Shown: piece by piece, positions 8,171-15,437 of the stretch
How the letters are laid out: each line of letters begins with the position of its first letter
Position numbering within the stretch: the stretch's first letter is position 1
Assembly (NCBI GenBank): GCA_028288305.1
Contig: JAQBOA010000043.1
Span: forward strand, 18,565 to 82,564
Length of the DNA: 64,000 bases
Direction: 5' to 3'
Source of the DNA: Mucilaginibacter sp.
GTDB lineage: Bacteria; Bacteroidota; Bacteroidia; Sphingobacteriales; Sphingobacteriaceae
Position numbers and translations under genes: made by a program
The notes under the pieces: model-generated
The model's input: the letters and a program-made list of their open reading frames with translations, nothing else
What the model was told of the DNA's origin: nothing
The model's database searches: none

Positions 8171-8248
8171 ATGACTACCTAAACGCGTTTAGCCCGCAAA
8201 ATGGTAAATTTTATCACTACCTAAACCAGTTTAGCCCGTAGAATATGG
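8171..8248. promoter_or_regulatory. tandem pair of palindromes upstream of ileS
   Basis: Two similar units of about 35 bp, 8171-8204 and 8213-8248, each carry an inverted repeat: CTAAACGCGTTTAG (8179-8192, perfect) and CTAAACCAGTTTAG (8221-8234, perfect arms). Both are followed by cccg. Their centres are 42 bp apart, about four helical turns. They lie 280-350 bp before the ileS start. This could be an operator pair or a folded leader if transcription starts upstream. Confidence 0.45.
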
Positions 8249-8488
8249 ACGTTTATTGCTAAATAAAAGGGTTTATAGGGTAATAAAACCGAAAAAACCT
8301 GCTATTTTTAGTCAATTTGAGCACTATTATCTGCATATTTTACATTAAACCGATAAAATAGCGCTCCCAGATTTGGCGGCTTTTAAAAAGTTGTCAAATC
8401 TTTTCTAATCACACAATATTTTATCGAAAAATAAAAAGTTTATCGTGTCATTTTCACACTAATATGATACTTTTTGCCTTAAATTCCG

Positions 8489-8496
8489 TATTTTTG
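8489..8496 (+). promoter_or_regulatory. -7 promoter element for ileS
   Basis: TATTTTTG matches the Bacteroidota -7 consensus TAnnTTTG and lies 31 bp before the ileS ATG. No well-placed -33 TTG is visible, so only the -7 box is claimed. Confidence 0.4.
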
Positions 8497-8527
8497 CAGC
8501 CTCTAAAATTTGAGCTGAAGAACATTA

Positions 8528-11500
8528 ATGTATAAGGAATATAAGCAGTTAAATTTATCGCAGACTGGCAAAGATGTACTTGATTTCTGGAAGAAGCATA
8601 ACATCTTCGAAAAAAGCATCAGCAGTCGCCCGGCAAACAACCCTTACACTTTTTACGAGGGGCCGCCGTCTGCCAATGGTATGCCCGGTATTCACCACGT
8701 TATGGCCCGCGCCATAAAAGACATATTTTGCCGTTACAAAACCTTAAAAGGTTACCAGGTAAAACGCAAAGGCGGCTGGGATACTCACGGTTTACCAATT
8801 GAACTCGCTGTAGAAAAATCATTAGGAATAACTAAGGATGATATCGGCAAAAAAATATCCGTTAAAGATTATAATGATGCCTGCCGCAAGGAGGTAATGC
8901 GTTATACCGATATCTGGAATGACCTCACCGAAAAAATGGGTTATTGGGTTGATCTGGAAAACCCGTACATCACCTATAAAAACGAATATATCGAAACCCT
9001 TTGGTGGATACTAAAGGAGTTTTACAATAAAGATCTTTTATACAAAGGTTATACCGTACAGCCGTATTCGCCAAAGTCAGGCACCGGCCTAAGCTCGCAC
9101 GAGCTGAATCAGCCGGGTACTTACAAAATTGTGAGGGACACGTCGATAACTGCCCAATTTCATTTGAAGACTGATCAGCAGCATCCGTTAATGTCCTTAT
9201 TGTTTGAAGATAAAAACGAAGACACTGTAATATTAGCCTGGACAACCACCCCCTGGACTTTACCTTCCAACTGCGCATTAGCAGTTGGCGAAAAGATAGA
9301 TTATGTTAAGATCCGTACATTTAATCCTTATACCTATGAGCCGGTAAGCGTTGTTTTGGCGAAAGACCTGGTTGCTAAATATTTTAAAGCCGAAGGCGAA
9401 AATGCTTCTTTCCAGGACTATAAAGCAGGTGATAAAATAATCCCGTGGGAGTTACGCGGAAGTTTTAAAGGTGTTGAATTATTAGGACTTCGCTATCATC
9501 AGCTAATGCCTTATGTAACCAACGAAGACCTTGAAAAAAATGCCTTCCGTGTTATCCCGGCTGATTTCGTGACTACCGAAGATGGTACCGGTATCGTTCA
9601 CACCGCATCTATTTTTGGTGCCGACGACTTCAGGGCCTGTAAAGAAAATGGCGTTCCATCTGTAATGGTAAAGGATGAAAGCGGAAAAGAAGTGCCACTG
9701 GTTAATAAGCAGGGCCGTTTTGTGGATGAAGTGACCGATTTTGCCGGACTTTATGTAAAAGAAGAATACTATACCAAAGAAGAACGCGAAGCGCCGGGCT
9801 TTAAGGCTACCGATGTATTGATCTCCATCAAATTAAAGACAGAGAACAAGGCTTTCGACGTTAAGAAATACGAACACAGTTACCCGCATTCCTGGCGTAC
9901 AGACGAGCCGATATTATATTATCCGCTTGATAGCTGGTTTATCCGCACCACAGCCGTGAAGGATAAACTGGTAGCGCTTAATAAAACCATCAACTGGAAA
10001 CCGGAATCGACCGGAACAGGTCGTTTTGGTAACTGGTTGGAAAACCTGGTCGACTGGAACCTTTCACGTTCCCGCTATTGGGGTACACCGCTGCCGATCT
10101 GGAGAGAAGAAAACGGACCTGAAGAAAAATGTATCGGCTCTATACAGGAGTTAAAAGATTTATTGACGGCCGCAGTTAATAGTGGTCGTTTATCGCAAAA
10201 AGAGCAGGAAAAAGATAAAACAATCCTTCAATCACTCAATAATTCAGACTTTGATCTGCATCGTCCTTATATTGATGAGGTGGTATTGGTATCGTCATCC
10301 GGCAAACCAATGTACCGTGAGCCAGATTTGATCGACGTTTGGTTTGATTCGGGCGCCATGCCTTATGCGCAATGGCATTTCCCGTTTGAAAACAAGGAAC
10401 AATTTAAAAACGCCTATCCTGCCGATTTTATAGCCGAAGGTGTCGACCAAACCCGCGGCTGGTTCTTTACCTTGCATGCCATCGCAGTAATGCTAAGCGT
10501 AACCAGCGAAGAGGTTAAAAAAGTAAATAAGGAAGTCGGCAATAAAGGCGTCGCCTTTAAAAATGTGGTTTCAAACGGTTTGGTGCTGGATAAAAACGGT
10601 AACAAAATGTCCAAACGTTTGGGCAACGCTGCTGATCCTTTCGAAACCATCGAAAAATACAGTGCCGATGCCGCCCGCTGGTATATGATCAGCAACGCCG
10701 CACCGTGGGACAACCTGAAATTTAACGAGGAGGGTTTAGATGAAGTTCGCCGTAAGTTCTTCGGCACTTTGTATAACACCTATACCTTCTTTGTATTATA
10801 CGCCAATATAGATAAGTTTAAATACAGCGAACCAGAAGTTGCTATTGAAAAGCGTCCTGAAATTGACCAATGGATCATTTCATTGCTTAATACGCTGAGT
10901 AAAGAGGTAGATGCATTTTACGCTGATTTTGAACCAACCAAAGCTGCCCGTGCCATACAGGATTTTGTGGACGCACATTTAAGCAACTGGTATGTACGTT
11001 TAAGCCGCCGTCGTTTTTGGAAGTCTGATGATTCGGAAGATAAATTATCAGCTTATCAAACTTTGTATACTTGTTTGGTAACTATAGCTAAATTGATGTC
11101 GCCGATAGCGCCGTTCTTTGCTGATCGTTTATACATCGATCTCAATAAAGTAACCAAGAAAGAGCAGTTTGAATCTGTTCACCTGGCTTATTTCCCTGAG
11201 TATCATACCAGCCTGGTAAACAAAAAGCTGGAACAGCGGATGCAGCTGGCGCAGGATATTTCCTCATTGGTTTTATCATTGCGCAAAAAAGTAGGCATCA
11301 ACGTAAGGCAACCATTAAGTAAAATTTTATTGCCGATATTGGATAAAAGTTTTAAGCACCAGGTAGAGCAGGTAAAGGATTTAATACTGTCTGAAACCAA
11401 TATAAAAGGTATTGAATACATCACTGATACAACAGGCTTCATAAAAAAGAAAGTAAAACCAAACTTTAAAGTCCTTGGTGCTAAGGTAGGTAAAGACATG

Positions 11501-11959
11501 AAGGCAGTTGCTGAAGCGATAACCAATTTTACCCAGGAAGACATTGCAAAGCTGGAAACGGATGGCGAAATACCGGTACTTGATACTCGATACTTGATAC
11601 TAAGTACTGACGTTGAAATCATCGCCGAAGACGTTCCCGGCTGGCAAGTTGCAAATTTAGGAAAACTAACTGTCGCGTTAGATGTTACCATTACCAGCCA
11701 ATTGAAACAAGAAGGTAACTCTCGTGAGCTAATTAATCGTATACAGGGTCTGCGCAAGTCAAACGGGTATGAAGTTACTGACAAAATAAATGTACGCTTA
11801 AGTAACCATTCACATATCCGCGAAGCAGTGACGGATAATTTATCCTATATTTGCGCCGAAATTTTGGCGGAGAGTATTTTGTTCGAAAACGAACTGAATG
11901 AAGGTGAATTAGCCACGATAGATGGAATTGAAATTTTGATTGCTATTAGTAAAATATAA
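8528..11959 (+). CDS. ileS: isoleucyl-tRNA synthetase, IleRS2-like
   Basis: A cytoplasmic enzyme that charges tRNA-Ile; at 1143 residues it has the length of the long, eukaryote-like IleRS2 class. The Rossmann fold shows GWDTHGLP, an editing-domain region with TTPWTLPSN, and KMSKR at 693-697. The class I signature, normally HxGH, reads GIHH here (residues 54-57, in PGIHHVMARAIKD): first and third positions are exchanged. This rearranged motif is known from some IleRS2 enzymes and has been linked to very strong mupirocin tolerance. The stop directly abuts the dksA-like ATG, so ileS, the dksA-like gene and lspA form one operon, an order common in Bacteroidota. Confidence 0.97.
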   Translation: MYKEYKQLNLSQTGKDVLDFWKKHNIFEKSISSRPANNPYTFYEGPPSANGMPGIHHVMARAIKDIFCRYKTLKGYQVKRKGGWDTHGLPIELAVEKSLGITKDDIGKKISVKDYNDACRKEVMRYTDIWNDLTEKMGYWVDLENPYITYKNEYIETLWWILKEFYNKDLLYKGYTVQPYSPKSGTGLSSHELNQPGTYKIVRDTSITAQFHLKTDQQHPLMSLLFEDKNEDTVILAWTTTPWTLPSNCALAVGEKIDYVKIRTFNPYTYEPVSVVLAKDLVAKYFKAEGENASFQDYKAGDKIIPWELRGSFKGVELLGLRYHQLMPYVTNEDLEKNAFRVIPADFVTTEDGTGIVHTASIFGADDFRACKENGVPSVMVKDESGKEVPLVNKQGRFVDEVTDFAGLYVKEEYYTKEEREAPGFKATDVLISIKLKTENKAFDVKKYEHSYPHSWRTDEPILYYPLDSWFIRTTAVKDKLVALNKTINWKPESTGTGRFGNWLENLVDWNLSRSRYWGTPLPIWREENGPEEKCIGSIQELKDLLTAAVNSGRLSQKEQEKDKTILQSLNNSDFDLHRPYIDEVVLVSSSGKPMYREPDLIDVWFDSGAMPYAQWHFPFENKEQFKNAYPADFIAEGVDQTRGWFFTLHAIAVMLSVTSEEVKKVNKEVGNKGVAFKNVVSNGLVLDKNGNKMSKRLGNAADPFETIEKYSADAARWYMISNAAPWDNLKFNEEGLDEVRRKFFGTLYNTYTFFVLYANIDKFKYSEPEVAIEKRPEIDQWIISLLNTLSKEVDAFYADFEPTKAARAIQDFVDAHLSNWYVRLSRRRFWKSDDSEDKLSAYQTLYTCLVTIAKLMSPIAPFFADRLYIDLNKVTKKEQFESVHLAYFPEYHTSLVNKKLEQRMQLAQDISSLVLSLRKKVGINVRQPLSKILLPILDKSFKHQVEQVKDLILSETNIKGIEYITDTTGFIKKKVKPNFKVLGAKVGKDMKAVAEAITNFTQEDIAKLETDGEIPVLDTRYLILSTDVEIIAEDVPGWQVANLGKLTVALDVTITSQLKQEGNSRELINRIQGLRKSNGYEVTDKINVRLSNHSHIREAVTDNLSYICAEILAESILFENELNEGELATIDGIEILIAISKI

Positions 11960-12346
11960 ATGAAACAAGAAACAACAGAAAAAACAAGGTACTCTGAAAC
12001 AGATTTGCAAGAATTCAAAGGCCTTTTATTGGATAAGCTTCGTATTGCAAAAGAAGAATTAAATTCTCTTGCAACCTCGTTAAGCTCGCCTAATGCCAAC
12101 GGTACTGATGATACCGCAGGTACTTATAAAACATTGGAAGACGGATCGGCTACACTTGAGAAAGAACAAATAAACCAATTAGCTGCCCGTCAGAAAAAAT
12201 TTATTGAGCAGCTGGAAGCGGCGTTAGTACGTATCGAAAACAAAACATATGGCGTTTGCCGCGAAACCGGCAAGCTGATACCAAAAGAACGTTTACGTGC
12301 TGTACCGCACACCACCTTAAGCATGGAAGCCAAATTGAAACAGTAA
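11960..12346 (+). CDS. DksA/TraR-family protein
   Basis: A 128-residue helical protein with the DksA/TraR layout: a coiled coil with acidic DD in its middle (NGTDDTAGTY) and a C-terminal finger-like region YGVCRETGKLIPKERL. Only one cysteine remains of the usual four, so a zinc finger is unlikely; cysteine-poor versions are common in this phylum. Family members bind the RNA polymerase secondary channel and tune transcription, often with ppGpp. Its place directly between ileS and lspA, with no intergenic base on either side, indicates co-transcription. Whether this member regulates rRNA promoters is not visible from sequence. Confidence 0.85.
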   Translation: MKQETTEKTRYSETDLQEFKGLLLDKLRIAKEELNSLATSLSSPNANGTDDTAGTYKTLEDGSATLEKEQINQLAARQKKFIEQLEAALVRIENKTYGVCRETGKLIPKERLRAVPHTTLSMEAKLKQ

Positions 12347-12958
12347 ATGAAGGCAGATTATTTAAAACCTTTTCTTTTAGCCGCATTTATTATCCTTATT
12401 GACCAGATTATAAAAACCTGGGTTAGAACCCATATGGATTTTAACCAGGAACTCCATTTTTTAGGCAGTAGGGGAATGTTAAGATATACCGAAAATAACG
12501 GTATGGCTTTTGGCTGGGAAATAGGCGGCGAAGCCGGAAAGTTAATTTTAACCATATTCCGCATTATTGCTGTCGGAGGTATTGGTTATGGCCTTGTTTA
12601 TTTAATAAAACACAATTATCATCGGGGTTTAATAACGTGTGTAGCCTTGATATTTGCCGGGGCGCTTGGTAATATCATCGATTCTACATTTTATGGTATT
12701 TTATACCAGCACGGGCAATTGTTTGAAGGCCGGGTTGTGGATATGTTCTATTTCCCATTAATAAGAGGCACATATCCCGACTGGTTCCCTGTTTTGCATG
12801 GACAGTCGTTTGAGTTTTTTCAACCTATCTTTAATCTTGCAGACGCTGCAATATCAGTAGGCGTAATTACCATTTTGCTTTATCAAAAACGCTATTTTAA
12901 ACAACACGAAATTCCGATGATGATTAGCAATACCAACAGTGAAATAGTGGAAGAATAG
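12347..12958 (+). CDS. lspA: lipoprotein signal peptidase (signal peptidase II)
   Basis: A 203-residue inner-membrane aspartyl protease that removes signal peptides from prolipoproteins. Four hydrophobic segments are visible. The two catalytic aspartates are D132 in RVVDMFYF and D166 in FNLADAAISVG; other conserved blocks are NNGMAFG and GALGNIIDS. Length is slightly above the usual 160-170 because of a longer loop between the catalytic blocks and a tail, as is typical in Bacteroidota. The start abuts the dksA-like stop. Its substrates in this window would include the DUF4142 lipoprotein and the 47-residue lipoprotein. Confidence 0.96.
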   Translation: MKADYLKPFLLAAFIILIDQIIKTWVRTHMDFNQELHFLGSRGMLRYTENNGMAFGWEIGGEAGKLILTIFRIIAVGGIGYGLVYLIKHNYHRGLITCVALIFAGALGNIIDSTFYGILYQHGQLFEGRVVDMFYFPLIRGTYPDWFPVLHGQSFEFFQPIFNLADAAISVGVITILLYQKRYFKQHEIPMMISNTNSEIVEE

Positions 12959-13368
12959 TCATCGTCATTGGTCATTAGGGTGTTCTTCCCGGCTCTTGTA
13001 TCTAAAAAATAAAAGAATTGTCATTGCGATCCGCTGATAGGCGGAGAAGCAATCCCGTCGTCATGCATTACCGCCAATGCAAAGTCCGTGATTGCTTTGT
13101 GCCTACTCATGACATGCTTGTTGATCTAAACCAAAAAAAGGGTGTCATGGTGAGGCTCTCGAACCATGTGTGCAAAGGCCTTTCCGCCATGCATTAACGC
13201 CTTGTCTGATGAACATTATGCATCATGGCACCTCCTTCAGCCCCCGCACGTGCTTCGAGGGCCTCAGCATGACAACGCTCTTTTGGCATTTCTCCTTCAG
13301 AATTTTCCTAATTTTACCACTCGCAAGGACAAAGTTTCTTATCGTTTATAAACGCTTTCCGATTCTTC
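12959..13368. other. non-coding spacer with dispersed repeats
   Basis: No gene. It holds a gaggaac-family fragment (near 13020-13055, with a small gatccgc/gcggag hairpin), text similar to 7523-7580, and the MITE-like copy B at 13143-13274. The open frames here are repeats and resemble the ones at 7630-7860 only because the repeat is shared. Confidence 0.6.
13143..13274. mobile_element. MITE-like element, copy B
   Basis: Terminal inverted repeats of about 28 bp with a few mismatches (13143-13170, tgtcatggtgaggctctcga...; 13247-13274, ...gggcctcagcatgaca) surround about 76 bp. It is homologous to 7661-7791, and the 55 bp after its right end also match the sequence after copy A. There is no transposase gene, so any movement would need help from elsewhere. 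Confidence 0.55.
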
Positions 13369-13965
13369 TTATTTCATACTATCATGGATGGTATTAATTG
13401 CGTCAAGGTGTTTTTGCAAAACCGGTAATGTTTTGGCCGCAAAAGCTTTAAGATCAGGATCACTGCAATTTTTAGCAGCATCCTGAAAAGCCTTTATATC
13501 CTTTTTATGATCTTTTACCATATCCTCCACATAGGCCTTATCAAAAGCAGCTCCTGATTTTTTTGACAGATCATCGATGTTTTTTTGATCATCAGCATCA
13601 GGTGCCGATGGTAAGGTAATATTTTTGGTTCTTGCCAATGCAATTAATTCATCGTTCGCTTTTGTATGGTCTGATACCATCATTTTGCCAAAATTTTTAA
13701 CCCGTTTATTTACACCTTTTTCTGTTGCAATTTTGCCTAATGCAACTTCGGTTAAACCTCCGCTGGCTGCTTCAACGGCAAACTTGGTATCGCCCATTTC
13801 AACAGTGCCGCTCATTTTTGAAGCAGTGTCTTTTTTGCTGCTATCAATTTTTGCTGTATTTGCACTGTCAGCCATTTCCTTGGTATCGTTTTTTGTATTA
13901 CTGTGGCAAGCCTGAAATATCCATGCAGTCAGCACAATCATCATTACATAACTTAACTTTCTCAT
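13369..13965 (-). CDS. DUF4142 lipoprotein
   Basis: A 198-residue predicted lipoprotein: a hydrophobic N-terminus ends in the lipobox FQAC with C20 as the lipidated residue, then a low-complexity KNDTKEMADS linker, then a helical DUF4142 domain (about 60-195) with MVSDHTKANDEL and MVKDHKKDIKAFQ. The fold is ferritin-like four-helical; in several bacteria such proteins sit in the periplasm and are linked to stress, but no reaction is established. It is transcribed away from gcvH, and the shared upstream region carries two 19-bp direct repeats. Confidence 0.88.
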   Translation of the reverse strand: MRKLSYVMMIVLTAWIFQACHSNTKNDTKEMADSANTAKIDSSKKDTASKMSGTVEMGDTKFAVEAASGGLTEVALGKIATEKGVNKRVKNFGKMMVSDHTKANDELIALARTKNITLPSAPDADDQKNIDDLSKKSGAAFDKAYVEDMVKDHKKDIKAFQDAAKNCSDPDLKAFAAKTLPVLQKHLDAINTIHDSMK

Positions 13966-13980
13966 AGTGATTTTATATGG

Positions 13981-14040
13981 TTTTTCTATTATTAGTTAAC
14001 GAATTATAGAAAACTTAGTTTTTTTTCTATTGTTAGTTTA
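13981..14040. repeat. two 19-bp direct repeats in a divergent promoter region
   Basis: 13981-13999 (tttttctattattagttaa) and 14022-14040 (tttttctattgttagttta) agree at 17 of 19 positions with a period of 41 bp. They lie between the DUF4142 start and the gcvH promoter, a position suited to regulator binding. Confidence 0.4.
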
Positions 14041-14075
14041 TGTGCTGTTAATAATTTTTAATAACCCGTTATTTA

Positions 14076-14105
14076 TTGTGTTAGCTTAAAGTTTTATTAT
14101 TTTTG
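14076..14105 (+). promoter_or_regulatory. gcvH promoter
   Basis: TTG at 14076-14078, a 19-bp gap and TATTTTTG at 14098-14105 match the Bacteroidota promoter pattern. The ATG follows 19 bp after the -7 box, so the leader would be only about a dozen bases. Confidence 0.6.
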
Positions 14106-14124
14106 ACGCATAAAAATTAAATAC

Positions 14125-14502
14125 ATGAATTTTCCTGCAGAATTAAAATATACAAAAGACCACGAATGGATAAAAATTGAAGATAATGATGCATATATAG
14201 GCATTACAGAATTTGCACAACGCGAATTGGGTGATATTGTTTATATAGATATTACTGCAATAGGTAAAGAAATTGAAAAAGATGCGGTTTTTGGTACCGT
14301 TGAGGCAGTTAAAACTGTATCGGATCTTTTTATGCCGGTTACCGCAACTATCACAAAACTTAACCCTCTGCTTGATAAACAGCCCGAACTGGTAAATACC
14401 GATCCTTATGGTGATGGCTGGATGGTTAAAGTAACTTTGAAGAATACAGATGTTGATGGTTTGCTATCTGCTGAAGATTATAAATCATTAATCGGTGTTT
14501 AA
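14125..14502 (+). CDS. gcvH: glycine cleavage system H protein
   Basis: A 125-residue lipoyl carrier that shuttles the methylamine group between the P, T and L proteins of glycine cleavage. The lipoylated lysine is K63 in [11 protein letters not shown], with the conserved KDHEWI near the N-terminus and [10 protein letters not shown] near the end. Length is typical. The other gcv genes are not adjacent, as is usual in this phylum. Its stop overlaps the ATG of the VanZ gene (TAATG), so the two are translationally coupled. A good promoter lies just upstream. Confidence 0.97.
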   Translation: MNFPAELKYTKDHEWIKIEDNDAYIGITEFAQRELGDIVYIDITAIGKEIEKDAVFGTVEAVKTVSDLFMPVTATITKLNPLLDKQPELVNTDPYGDGWMVKVTLKNTDVDGLLSAEDYKSLIGV

Positions 14503-14897
14503 TGAAAGTAACATTTAAATATTATGGGCCTGCTATTTTGTGGGCCTTATTTATTTTTATACTATGCAGCGTTAAGCTTGGTAAGGTTAGCCATTCACCC
14601 ATGTTTTTTCCTGGTTTTGACAAACTGGTCCATTGCGGGTTCTTTCTTGTCCTGGTAGTTTTTTTTTGTTACGGTTTAATAAGGCAACAATCGTATCAGG
14701 CTTTTCCGTATAAAAAAGTAATACTAATTACTACAATCGCTATCATATACGGAGGTGTTATTGAATTACTTCAACTATATATTTTTACCTGGCGAAGCGG
14801 TGAATGGAATGACCTTTTTGCTGATACGATAGGCGCATTGATGGGAGCTTTTAGTATTGTAACAACGGTTAAAGCATTGAGTTATGTTAAAGAATAA
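14502..14897 (+). CDS. VanZ-like membrane protein
   Basis: A 131-residue protein of four membrane segments (about 8-25, 42-60, 72-90, 103-125). The motif FPGFDKLVHCGFFLVLVVF between segments 1 and 2 and the later EWNDLFADTIGALMG are the hallmarks of the VanZ family. VanZ itself gives low-level teicoplanin resistance, but most chromosomal members have no known role and no van genes are here. The start overlaps the gcvH stop and its end overlaps the start of a small lipoprotein gene at 14884, so the three probably share one transcript. Confidence 0.88.
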   Translation: MKVTFKYYGPAILWALFIFILCSVKLGKVSHSPMFFPGFDKLVHCGFFLVLVVFFCYGLIRQQSYQAFPYKKVILITTIAIIYGGVIELLQLYIFTWRSGEWNDLFADTIGALMGAFSIVTTVKALSYVKE

Positions 14898-15027
14898 ATT
14901 GATCCTCCTTTTAGGCTTACTCGTGATGGTTTCATTTACTTCATGCGGAATTTTTAAAGGCTGTGGTTGTCCAAAATTTGGTAAAACTAAAATGATATGC
15001 AAATGTGCATATGTGCAAATGTGCTGA
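14884..15027 (+). CDS. small cysteine-rich lipoprotein, 47 aa
   Basis: This ATG lies inside the last codons of the VanZ gene (14-bp overlap). The product is a hydrophobic leader ending in a lipobox, VSFTSC, then GIFKGCGCPKFGKTK and a tail with three more cysteines. The CGIFKGCGCPK pattern resembles small lipoproteins I associate with Sphingobacteriaceae. The last dozen codons run into the reiterated tgcaaatgtg hairpin at 14995-15108, so the C-terminus may have been rewritten by insertion of that repeat. Function unknown. Confidence 0.6.
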   Translation: MLKNKLILLLGLLVMVSFTSCGIFKGCGCPKFGKTKMICKCAYVQMC

Positions 15028-15108
15028 TGAGCTGCAGATGTGCAAATTTACTGACAAGTATATCTCCAACCTTCACATTTGACATCCGCACATTTAAAAT
15101 CTGCATAT
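14995..15108. repeat. word-reiterated hairpin (tgcaaatgtg type)
   Basis: The left arm 14995-15049 repeats variants of tgcaaatgtg and tgcatatgtg; the right arm 15072-15108 contains cacattt, gcacattt and ctgcatat, the complementary words. The imperfect hairpin separates the gcvH operon from the feoAB promoter and may end transcription. Confidence 0.55.
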
Positions 15109-15159
15109 TAAAAAATGACACAGATCAGTTGAAATAGTGATTTACATCAAGTAATCTTA

Positions 15160-15191
15160 TTTGGATTAAATATAAATAAGCTTTACCTTTG
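15160..15191 (+). promoter_or_regulatory. feoAB promoter with flanking inverted repeat
   Basis: TTTG at 15160-15163, 20 bp, and TACCTTTG at 15184-15191 give a strong Bacteroidota promoter. An inverted repeat CTTATTT (15156-15162) and AAATAAG (15174-15180) spans the -33 box and the spacer, a place where an iron-dependent repressor could bind. The regulator's identity is inference. Confidence 0.6.
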
Positions 15192-15210
15192 ACTAAATTT
15201 AGAAGACAAT

Positions 15211-15426
15211 ATGAGGCTTTCAGATCTTTTACCCGGTGCAATAGGAATTGTTAAAGAATTTACCGACCTGGAAATGTCGGTTAAATTAATGGAAATGGGA
15301 TGTTTACCTGGCGAAGAAGTTACCGTTTCGCGCATTGCACCCCTTGGCGACCCTATAGCTATTACTGTATCCGGTTACCAGTTAAGCTTACGGAAATTTG
15401 AAGCTTCTACCATTATTTTGCAATAG
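15211..15426 (+). CDS. feoA: ferrous iron transport protein A
   Basis: A 71-residue SH3-like cytoplasmic protein of the FeoA family, marked by LPGAIGIVKEF, KLMEMGCLPGEEV and GDPIAITVSGYQLSLRK. FeoA is needed for full FeoB activity and is thought to bind its cytoplasmic part. It lies 11 bp before feoB behind a clear promoter, so the two are one operon. No feoC follows, as is common outside Enterobacteria. Confidence 0.95.
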   Translation: MRLSDLLPGAIGIVKEFTDLEMSVKLMEMGCLPGEEVTVSRIAPLGDPIAITVSGYQLSLRKFEASTIILQ

Positions 15427-15437
15427 TTTTTAAACCA

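Larger units (their letters stand above)
7097..8527. other. 1.4-kb gene-free repeat field
   Basis: No credible coding sequence; the open frames here have no family resemblance and run through repeats. It contains the right 18-bp inverted repeat, two pairs of direct repeats (7310/7431 and 7487/7871), fragments of the cattgcgaggaac/gcgattgctt family, a MITE-like element at 7661-7791 related to 13143-13274, and from about 8040 an AT-rich stretch with a tandem palindrome and the ileS promoter region. Confidence 0.7.

Noticed and set aside
8040..8527. T-box riboswitch before ileS
   Set aside because: No specifier-loop or T-box consensus and no terminator/antiterminator; T-boxes are also not expected in this phylum.
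13020..13060. Small RNA gene before the MITE-like copy B
   Set aside because: The small hairpin is explained by the REP-like gatccgc/gcgga repeat; no promoter is visible.
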